Of a DNA stretch of 64,000 nucleotides, positions 57,828 through 64,000 are shown piece by piece; position 1 is the first letter of the stretch, and each line of letters begins with the position of its first letter. The position numbers were made by a program, and so were the translations under genes. Location of the stretch: assembly GCA_049975365.1 (NCBI GenBank), contig JBNGDS010000007.1:1-64000 (forward strand), given 5' to 3'. The stretch comes from DSBG01 sp049975365 (lineage in GTDB: Bacteria > Desulfobacterota > Desulfomonilia > UBA1062). The notes beneath the pieces are model-generated. The model saw only the letters and a program-made list of their open reading frames with translations, was not told where the DNA came from and did no database searches.

Positions 57828-59183
57828 TTACAACATCTTCACCAGGGGCATGGTCTGTCTGAAGAGTGCCGCATAGAATCTTCTGAACAGGGAGATATCA
57901 AACAGTGACCGAATAGTCCTCAGCACTCTGAACTTCTCCGGCCTGAAGGTGCTCCGTGTTCCATCATAGTGCAGGTTCTCTATGGTGAAATTCTTCTGGA
58001 ACAGGGAGACCATGAGCTGGTAGGTGATGATGGCAATCACGTCCCACGCCCTCCTGATGTGATCCTGGGGATAGTTGATCTTTTCCCCGAGAGCCATCCT
58101 GACAATCTCGAGGGAGTGGTAGACATCCAGTGGACTTCCCAGCAGTTCCCGTGCAGCCCAGAGCAGGTAGATACACCCACCGCAGTAGGATACAAGTGCG
58201 TGGGCTCCTGTGTCTTCGGCTTCTCTGAATTTCTTCGCCCCCTCGGAGATGATCTCAAAAGGGATCGTTGCATTCCTCGTCCATGAGGCACCCTTTCCAA
58301 AACCGCAGCACAGACCATTCTCCCGGTTGTGCTCCATCTCGACGAGGGTGCACCCGCAGCGTGTGAGGATTTCGCGGTGGGAGTCCCAGCACGACTGTCC
58401 AAAGGCCTTGGAATAACAGTTGTCATGAACCGTCACTGTCATGTTCAGCGGGTGTTTCGGCACGATATCGCCGATCCTGATCTTTTCCAGCAGCCAGTCG
58501 GTGAAGTTGACGAATTTCTGGTCATGGGAAACACCCATCTCCTGGGGATGAACTGTGGTGAAGAGGTAGTGGACGGCATCCAGCATAGGAACGATGGTCT
58601 TGACTCCCCAGGAATCCAGCTCATCTTGTGTCTGTTGGGCGATCTTTTGCACCACATCGAGATACCCACCCTGGTAGAGATATGCCCCTGCCTCCCACTG
58701 GTCGAGCCGGTCAATGGGGTGGAAGTGCTCCAGTAAGGAACTTCCTCCCACGATGAACGGAAAGAGGTGGAGATAGTTGCCAACCAGCATGACCTCGTCG
58801 CCTATTCCGGGTTCATAGTCCATCCACTGTGAAATCCAGCTCCGTTCCTCATCCGTGAGGAAGATGTTCAGGAGCTGCCAGATATTTGGGGTACTGGTCG
58901 GGCAGACAAACGAGTACAGGGGAGGAGCACCACGGCGGGTGTACAGATCGTTCCACCTCTCCTGGATAAGGCTGTAGGGGCGGGCATCCACCGGACAGTA
59001 GATATTGCAGGACATGCACGATGTACACATGCTCAGGACATGCTTCGACGGTTCACCGGCGATGAGCCGCCGTACCTCTGCCTGCGCCTCCTCGATGGGC
59101 AGCTCCATCACCGGGCAGAGATTCAGGCACTTCCCGCACGCATCACACAGGTCTTCCCGAAAGATCCGTCTCCTCTCAGGCAT
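57828..59183 (-). CDS. Fe-S protein with two 4Fe-4S motifs and CCG-type domains
   Basis: A 451-residue iron-sulfur protein resembling heterodisulfide-reductase-D/GlpC-type electron carriers. CDACGKCLNLCP and CTSCMSCNIYCP bind two 4Fe-4S clusters. Later Cys motifs (CYSKAFGQSCW, CGCTLVEMEHNRENGLCCGFGKG, CGGCIYLL) match one CCG-like domain; a complete second CCG domain is not obvious, and the C-terminal 100 residues are extra. The ATG at 59183 has GGAGGGAGGTGATC upstream. It is the last gene of the glycyl radical locus, 70 nt after GRE1, and may deliver electrons for its reaction. Confidence 0.78.
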   Translation of the reverse strand: MPERRRIFREDLCDACGKCLNLCPVMELPIEEAQAEVRRLIAGEPSKHVLSMCTSCMSCNIYCPVDARPYSLIQERWNDLYTRRGAPPLYSFVCPTSTPNIWQLLNIFLTDEERSWISQWMDYEPGIGDEVMLVGNYLHLFPFIVGGSSLLEHFHPIDRLDQWEAGAYLYQGGYLDVVQKIAQQTQDELDSWGVKTIVPMLDAVHYLFTTVHPQEMGVSHDQKFVNFTDWLLEKIRIGDIVPKHPLNMTVTVHDNCYSKAFGQSCWDSHREILTRCGCTLVEMEHNRENGLCCGFGKGASWTRNATIPFEIISEGAKKFREAEDTGAHALVSYCGGCIYLLWAARELLGSPLDVYHSLEIVRMALGEKINYPQDHIRRAWDVIAIITYQLMVSLFQKNFTIENLHYDGTRSTFRPEKFRVLRTIRSLFDISLFRRFYAALFRQTMPLVKML

Positions 59184-59253
59184 GATCACCTCCCTCCAGT
59201 GCACCTGAAGGCGCAGTTCGAACGGGCAGTTTCAGCATCGAACGCAAAAAGCT

Positions 59254-61623
59254 TTATGCAAGCTCGATCCTGGTGCGCCCGATGATCTCGTTTTTCACGG
59301 TCAGCGGAAGTTCGTCAAAATACGCACAGAAGCCCGCAACCCTCACCACGATTCCCGGGTATCTGCCGGGGTTGTCTCTCGCCTCTTCCAGGATTTCGGG
59401 GTCGAGGACGTTGAGCTGCATCTCCATGCCGCCCTTGGAAAAGAACCCTTTTGTAAGCGAGGTCATGACATCTCTCGCCTTTTCCTCCGTAAGGGTGGGC
59501 ACGTCGAATCTCAGATTCAGGGCATACCCGTTTGGAGACAATGTGGAGTCGATCTTTGCAACTGAATTGAGCAGCGCGGTAGGGCCGAGCCTGTCTCTGC
59601 TGTTGCAGCACCCCAGACTCGCTGCGAAGGGTTCTCCCTTCTTCCTTCCGCTGGGGAGAGCCTCTGTCCTGTTTCCAAAGCCGACGTGGCAGGTGGAGGA
59701 ATAGAATCCCGGAATGTATGGGCCGCCCCGGGTTGATGAATGTTGAGCCAGTGAGTCATGGTAGATCTGCACGACCTGGGCTGCGTAGGCATCCGGCAGT
59801 TCCTGATCGTTGCCGAACTTCGGCGCCTTCAGAAGTTCTGCATGGAGCTTCGGGCTGTGGGTAAAGTTCTGCTTGAGGGCCATGATCACCTCTGCGATCG
59901 TATGTGCCTTTTTCGTGAATACCACCTCGTCCAGGGCAGCAAGGGAATCGGCAACGTCAGCAACACCTACTCCCTGGATTCCGCTTGAGTTGTAGCGCGC
60001 ACCGCCGGCAGTGATATCCTTCCCCTTCTGGAGGCACCCGTCCACGAGCATAGAGGAGAACGGGGTGGGGTGAAAATCTCGGTTGCCCTGTTCGATCACC
60101 GTGAGGTCATTGATCATGCGGTTCACCATGAAGTCCACTTGGACCCTGAATGCCTGGAGCACATCGTCCATGCTGGTAAATGTCACAGGATCAGGGGTTG
60201 CAGCCCCGAGCCTTCGCCGGGAGCAGAGTCTCCTTCCCTGGTTGAGGGCCAGGATCAGGCACAGGGGCAGGTTGAAGAGTGCGGCATCGGTGGAGCAGAA
60301 GCTCTTTCCAGGAATGGTGGGTTCCACACAGCCCACCACCCCGAAATTCCGTGCCTCGAATTCACTGTATCCGTGGGCAACCAGTGACGCGATGGTGATC
60401 TCGTCGTTGAAAAGCCCAGGAACTGCGTTTCCCACGCACGCCACTTCCACGGCACGTTCCACATACTCTTCAGGTGAGTTTTCGTGGATTCTCGCCATGT
60501 AGTTCGGATCCCTGAGACCTGCCAGTTCCATCACATCCAGGAAGAGGTAGGTGAGCTCGTTCACCGCATCATTTCCATTCACGTCCATGCCTCCCACGGT
60601 TGCAGCCTGTGCCACAAGGTACCCTCCGTGATACTCGCTCGTCCTGCTCGAAAGCAGGAAGAGGTGCTCCGTGGTCTTTGCGGAAAAGCATAGAAGAAGC
60701 TCCAGGGCCTTCGCTTTTGAGATCCTGCCCTCAGCGATATCCATGCTGTAATACGGGTAGAGATACTGGTCGATCCTGCCCAGCGATACCGCTGAATTCA
60801 GGCCTTCAAGGCATACAGCCATGTGTGTGAGCCAGAGCGACTGCAGGGCCTCCTGCAGAGTCTCTGCAGGCTCCATGGGCACCCGTGCGCAAATCCGTGC
60901 GATCTCCCTCAGCTCCTGAGCGCGCTCGGATTCCGGGTCCATCGATGCACACCTCTGGGCCTCGTGGGAAAGCCTGAGCGCGTAGTCGGTGAGCCCATCA
61001 CAGGCGATCCGTGCCGCTTCATGGAGGTCCCCATGCATATCCCCCATGGAGTCGAGGTATCCCCTGATCCCGAGTTTGATCATCTTCTCGTAGTCCGGCA
61101 GGAAATGGCCGATCCCCCCAGCCTCGTTGATGAGGTAGGCTGTTGCAGAGAGCTGCTCCTTCACGTATCGCACGAGGTGGAGTCTGCGTCCGGCAAAAGC
61201 CCGAAAGCTCATGTTGCGCACCAGCCAGTAGGGAATCACGAGAAAGAGCAGTTTGAGCCGGTCTCTCCAGGAAATGAGAAGCGGAGTGGTCTTGCGCCTG
61301 TCCATCCACAGAAGTTCCTCGCACATGAAGACCCCGGCGAGCTCGGGCTGAATGAGGGCGGATTTTCTTTTCGTGCCAGGGTTTCCCACGATGAGCTCGT
61401 TCTCGTAGATCTTCACTGCCTTGTTCTTCAGCACATGCCTGAGGGCCTTGGCCTTGCGGATGACCATGGGCTCTTTCGGATTGTCGTATTTTTTGAAATA
61501 CTCGGTGACGAGCAGTGCCCGCTCCGGGCAGAGCCATACAGGGGAGCTCAAAAGGTTCTGTTTGATTCGTTCGAAGCGGTCCGAGCCCTTCTTTTCTTCC
61601 ACTGGTGCTGCCTGTGGTCTCAT
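59254..61623 (-). CDS. Glycyl radical enzyme of the eliminase type (GRE1)
   Basis: A 789-residue glycyl radical enzyme. The thiyl Cys432 lies in VVGCVEPTIPGK; Cys-Val-Glu-Pro with Glu434 is the pattern of glycerol/diol dehydratases, choline TMA-lyase and related C-X lyases, not of pyruvate formate-lyase (CC) or benzylsuccinate synthase. The radical Gly764 is in VVRVAGFCAYF. A Shine-Dalgarno AAGGAGGGG precedes the ATG. The substrate is not predictable by eye. It is downstream of an activase and a pyridoxamine-oxidase-like gene on the same strand. A second GRE lies upstream of the activase. Confidence 0.9.
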   Translation of the reverse strand: MRPQAAPVEEKKGSDRFERIKQNLLSSPVWLCPERALLVTEYFKKYDNPKEPMVIRKAKALRHVLKNKAVKIYENELIVGNPGTKRKSALIQPELAGVFMCEELLWMDRRKTTPLLISWRDRLKLLFLVIPYWLVRNMSFRAFAGRRLHLVRYVKEQLSATAYLINEAGGIGHFLPDYEKMIKLGIRGYLDSMGDMHGDLHEAARIACDGLTDYALRLSHEAQRCASMDPESERAQELREIARICARVPMEPAETLQEALQSLWLTHMAVCLEGLNSAVSLGRIDQYLYPYYSMDIAEGRISKAKALELLLCFSAKTTEHLFLLSSRTSEYHGGYLVAQAATVGGMDVNGNDAVNELTYLFLDVMELAGLRDPNYMARIHENSPEEYVERAVEVACVGNAVPGLFNDEITIASLVAHGYSEFEARNFGVVGCVEPTIPGKSFCSTDAALFNLPLCLILALNQGRRLCSRRRLGAATPDPVTFTSMDDVLQAFRVQVDFMVNRMINDLTVIEQGNRDFHPTPFSSMLVDGCLQKGKDITAGGARYNSSGIQGVGVADVADSLAALDEVVFTKKAHTIAEVIMALKQNFTHSPKLHAELLKAPKFGNDQELPDAYAAQVVQIYHDSLAQHSSTRGGPYIPGFYSSTCHVGFGNRTEALPSGRKKGEPFAASLGCCNSRDRLGPTALLNSVAKIDSTLSPNGYALNLRFDVPTLTEEKARDVMTSLTKGFFSKGGMEMQLNVLDPEILEEARDNPGRYPGIVVRVAGFCAYFDELPLTVKNEIIGRTRIELA

Positions 61624-61708
61624 GTCCGTCCCCTCCTTCTGCCTCTTCAGGAGCGGCTATCAGCCACGATCCTTGATCGTGCCTGAAGGTTTCCCTGCAG
61701 ACAATTCA

Positions 61709-62563
61709 TCAGAAATCCACCACCGGTTTGATCTCGATCTCGGGGTAGATCTGGCCATGTACGGGTGGCATGGAGTTGTACACCCAGTCGATGTCCACCA
61801 CCCCGAGCTTCGTCATCCGGTAGGTAGTGAACCCGGCAAACACTCCCCTCACGAGCACGTCTTCCATGTCCATAGTCAGCCCGAAAACGGCTATCGGCAT
61901 GCCCTTTTCCAGGACATCGAGTTCTTTGGTATATGCAAGCGGTGAAAATACGAGCCTCGTGCTGTCAGCTGCCTGGCACTGAATGAGCGGGATGATGACC
62001 GGGAACCCCTCCACCCCGATGAATGAGAGAAACTTGAGGCTGTCGAGTCGGTTGAACAGCCCCTCGGCCCAAGGCTTCAGGATGCGGTCCCGTGCATCAG
62101 AGCTTGCTGGGGATTTCGCCAGCTTGGTGAGGAGAGACGCCAGGACGATCTTCGCCAAAGGGAGGCTTTCCCTGCCGTAGGTTTCTACAAGATCCATGTA
62201 GTGGACGGTGTGGATGCCGAAGTATGCGTTGTACCGGAACATGGGCTTCAGGTTGTACATCTCGTAGTCTTCTCCGTGGGTCATCTCGTGTGTCCACACA
62301 GCCTTTCCTCGCCAGAGGCTGCGGGAGAGCGTCATGATGAGGAAGCCTGTCTTGGGATTTGTCTTCACGTGCTTCTTGCTCAGACCGTCGGAGAACTGAC
62401 CCCAGATGAGCTGTTGGGGGGTCTTTGCCTGCAGAGCCGTGATCAGGGTGACGTGGGGGAGCCCTTCCGGGTTCACAGTGGAGATGAGCCCAACCTTTGC
62501 CTCGGGTTCGAACTCTTTCAGGTCTTGCTCATCGAATCGTGTGAATATCTTCTTTCGGTCCAT
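61709..62563 (-). CDS. Pyridoxamine 5'-phosphate oxidase-like (split-barrel flavin) protein
   Basis: A 284-residue protein. The N-terminal half looks like the PNPOx split-barrel: LKEFEPEAKVGLISTVNPEGLPHVTLI and QQLIWGQFSDGLSKKHVKTNPKTGFLI. The C-terminal half is longer than in simple members and unassigned. Relatives bind FMN, F420 or haem. GGGAGGATCT precedes the ATG. It lies between the activase (17 nt upstream) and GRE1, a pairing that I do not know as standard, so it may be a dedicated partner. Function is inferred only from context. Confidence 0.72.
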   Translation of the reverse strand: MDRKKIFTRFDEQDLKEFEPEAKVGLISTVNPEGLPHVTLITALQAKTPQQLIWGQFSDGLSKKHVKTNPKTGFLIMTLSRSLWRGKAVWTHEMTHGEDYEMYNLKPMFRYNAYFGIHTVHYMDLVETYGRESLPLAKIVLASLLTKLAKSPASSDARDRILKPWAEGLFNRLDSLKFLSFIGVEGFPVIIPLIQCQAADSTRLVFSPLAYTKELDVLEKGMPIAVFGLTMDMEDVLVRGVFAGFTTYRMTKLGVVDIDWVYNSMPPVHGQIYPEIEIKPVVDF

Positions 62564-62580
62564 AGATCCTCCCTGTCATA

Positions 62581-63591
62581 TCATGACCGGCTTCCGCCGG
62601 GAATTACGCTCAGCCTCGGTCGTTCAGCTTTCGCGGTTCTCCTGCCTTTCCGGGTCGCGCCGCTCGTGTGCACGATTCCAACACGTTTCACCGCATCGTG
62701 TGCCACTGTCGCGAGCAGGTGCATATCTTCTTCAGAGATGAGATCGAACGTTCTGAACTGCCAGTCTATGTCCAGGCCGTCGTACTTGCTGATGCACAAG
62801 TTGTTGAATGCGCAGAGTTCCCACCTGTCAACGACATCCCCGAGGGAGTCATGTATGAAGGTGCCGATTTCGCGAATGTTTTCAGAAAGTGCTGTGTATT
62901 GTGGGATGATGGGCGTACGGATCCAGAGGTCTATCTTCTTCGGGTGTTCTTTCAGATACGGTCTCAGTCGAGCCAGGTTGTCCAGGATCCTATCGTTGGT
63001 CGCCCCGGTAGAGTTTTTGTGCATGGTGTTGTCCATGAGTTTGAGGTCGTAGAGCACGAGGTCTGTAACAGGAAGCAGCATCTCGAGGGTTTCCCACGCG
63101 CACTGGCCGCAGGTGTCGAGGGCAGTGTGGATTCCCTTTCTCTTCAGCGATTTCATGACCTCCAGTGAAAAATTCGCCTGCATGGTTGGCTCACCGCCGG
63201 AGAGTGTGACCCCTCCACCTGACTTCTCGAAGTAGACCCTGTCCTTGATCAGCTCTGCAACGAGGTCATCGACCGTGCAGGTGACCCCGTAGGCCTCGAG
63301 CGCCGTTGATGGGCAGACCTCGGTGCAGGCAAGGCAGCCTGTGCATCGTTCCCGATCGATGTGGATTCCCGATGCCGTTCTCTGCAAAGCCTGCCGAGAG
63401 CACGCATCCAGGCAGCTCAGGCACCCGATGCATCGTGTTCCCACCCAATGCACCTGGGCCCTTGGAGATATGCTTTCGGGGTTGTGGCACCAGATGCAGT
63501 TCAGCGGACACCCCTTGAAGAAGACCGTGCTCCTGATGCCCGGCCCATCTTCCGTTGACATCCTCTGGATCCTGAGAATGAGGCCTTTCAT
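62581..63591 (-). CDS. Glycyl radical enzyme activase (radical SAM)
   Basis: A 336-residue activating enzyme that installs the glycyl radical by hydrogen abstraction with SAM. The radical SAM cluster motif is GCPLNCIWCHNPES (Cys28, Cys32, Cys35). Two inserted 4Fe-4S ferredoxin motifs follow: Cys54-57-60-64 and Cys83-86-89-93. This three-cluster layout is that of activases for dehydratase-type enzymes; PFL activase lacks the inserts. GGAGAGTGA precedes the ATG. It lies 13 nt after the stop of GRE2 and before the PNPOx-like gene and GRE1, so it probably serves both enzymes. Confidence 0.93.
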   Translation of the reverse strand: MKGLILRIQRMSTEDGPGIRSTVFFKGCPLNCIWCHNPESISPRAQVHWVGTRCIGCLSCLDACSRQALQRTASGIHIDRERCTGCLACTEVCPSTALEAYGVTCTVDDLVAELIKDRVYFEKSGGGVTLSGGEPTMQANFSLEVMKSLKRKGIHTALDTCGQCAWETLEMLLPVTDLVLYDLKLMDNTMHKNSTGATNDRILDNLARLRPYLKEHPKKIDLWIRTPIIPQYTALSENIREIGTFIHDSLGDVVDRWELCAFNNLCISKYDGLDIDWQFRTFDLISEEDMHLLATVAHDAVKRVGIVHTSGATRKGRRTAKAERPRLSVIPGGSRS

Positions 63592-63604
63592 TCACTCTCC
63601 AGTC

Positions 63605-64000
63605 CTAGAGCGATTCATGGCTGATACGTGCGATCAATTCATCCTGAAGTTCCCGTCCGATGCTCGTGAAGTATGCATTGTACCCAGTGATCCTGACCAG
63701 CAGAGAACGATAGTCTTCGGGCCGCTTCTGTGCATCTTTGAGCGTGTTTGCGTCGATCATGTTGAGCTGAAGGCAGGTGCCCCCGTTCTCCACATACCCC
63801 CGCAGGAAGGCCTTGAACTTCTCCTTGTGTTCAGGATCTCTGAGCAGAGACGGGTTGATGGACATGGTATGGCTCGACCCGTTCGGGAGATAATTGCAGT
63901 AGCTGCCCCAGTCTCCTTTGCCGTCCGGTGCCATGCCGCCCAAGGCCTTGCCCACGGAATTCACGTTGGCTGTTGGGCCGTTGATGTCTGCCCCGTTACT
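63605..64000 (-). CDS. Glycyl radical enzyme, C-terminal part (GRE2, cut by window edge)
   Basis: The C-terminal 131 residues of a second glycyl radical enzyme; the gene continues beyond base 64000. SNGADINGPTANVNSVGKALG matches the region before the radical site. The radical Gly lies in RITGYNAYFTSIGRELQDELIARISHESL, near the end as usual. It is clearly distinct from GRE1 (RVAGFCAYF). The activase starts 13 nt downstream. The catalytic Cys region is outside the window, so the subclass cannot be stated. Confidence 0.9.
   Translation of the reverse strand, partial: SNGADINGPTANVNSVGKALGGMAPDGKGDWGSYCNYLPNGSSHTMSINPSLLRDPEHKEKFKAFLRGYVENGGTCLQLNMIDANTLKDAQKRPEDYRSLLVRITGYNAYFTSIGRELQDELIARISHESL

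Overview
The window looks like the chromosome of a strictly anaerobic, Gram-negative, deltaproteobacterium-like (Desulfobacterota) organism with a fermentative or syntrophic lifestyle. This is inferred from gene content: three acyl-CoA dehydrogenases, an anaerobic glycerol-3-phosphate dehydrogenase (GlpABC), a ferredoxin-linked 2-oxoacid oxidoreductase next to an ACT protein, phenylacetate-CoA ligase, two glycyl radical enzymes with an activase, Fe-S/CCG electron carriers, and outer-membrane, lipoprotein and Tat components. No rRNA, tRNA, CRISPR array, insertion sequence or prophage was seen. Two 10-N runs (19861-19870, 20356-20365) are scaffold gaps, and the second interrupts a gene.

Layout. 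1-6.4 kb: acyl-CoA metabolism, with an XRE regulator/acyl-CoA dehydrogenase/EamA operon, two more acyl-CoA dehydrogenases and a GntR/FCD regulator with matching palindromes. 6.7-12.9 kb: DUF1846 protein, a five-domain S1 protein, a methyltransferase, an HtrA protease and Dtd. 13-14.6 kb: an ArsR-TrxB-TrxA redox operon with a palindromic operator. 14.7-18.8 kb: envelope genes, including a COG3014/YcfL/LpoB lipoprotein trio. 18.9-24.3 kb: IlvE, a large class III cyclase-AAA-TPR protein, then three tandem GEMM-I (cyclic di-GMP-I class) riboswitch aptamers in front of a small exported protein. 24.4-26.5 kb: queE-queC-queF. 26.8-31 kb: ATP-grasp acyl-CoA synthetase subunit, Dus, archaeal-type phosphoglycerate mutase, Ddl. 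31-36.6 kb: two paralogous small exported proteins, glpABC and an MPGP-like phosphatase. 36.8-39 kb: an exported hemerythrin, a Tat-exported rubredoxin, small proteins and TatA. 39.3-47.1 kb: PaaK, pgk-tpiA-secG and a ferredoxin/2-oxoacid oxidoreductase/ACT operon. 47.4-51.8 kb: heat-shock block, with an RpoH-type promoter, three Hsp20 genes, a terminator and ClpB. 51.9-57.7 kb: hydrolase, SAM hydrolase, YggS, a beta-barrel protein and an NrpR-like regulator with gdhA. 57.8-64 kb: a minus-strand glycyl radical enzyme locus running off the right edge.

How the genes work together. Acyl-CoA and 2-oxoacid oxidation would feed ferredoxin or flavoprotein electron pools. Glycolytic genes (pgk, tpiA, apgM, glpABC) supply the triose branch. 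Nitrogen assimilation (gdhA) is paired with a repressor type best known from methanogens. The most striking element is the triple riboswitch leader, which suggests that a surface protein is controlled by a cyclic dinucleotide. Start codons were chosen from Shine-Dalgarno spacing and family N-termini. All functions rest on motif recognition without database searches.
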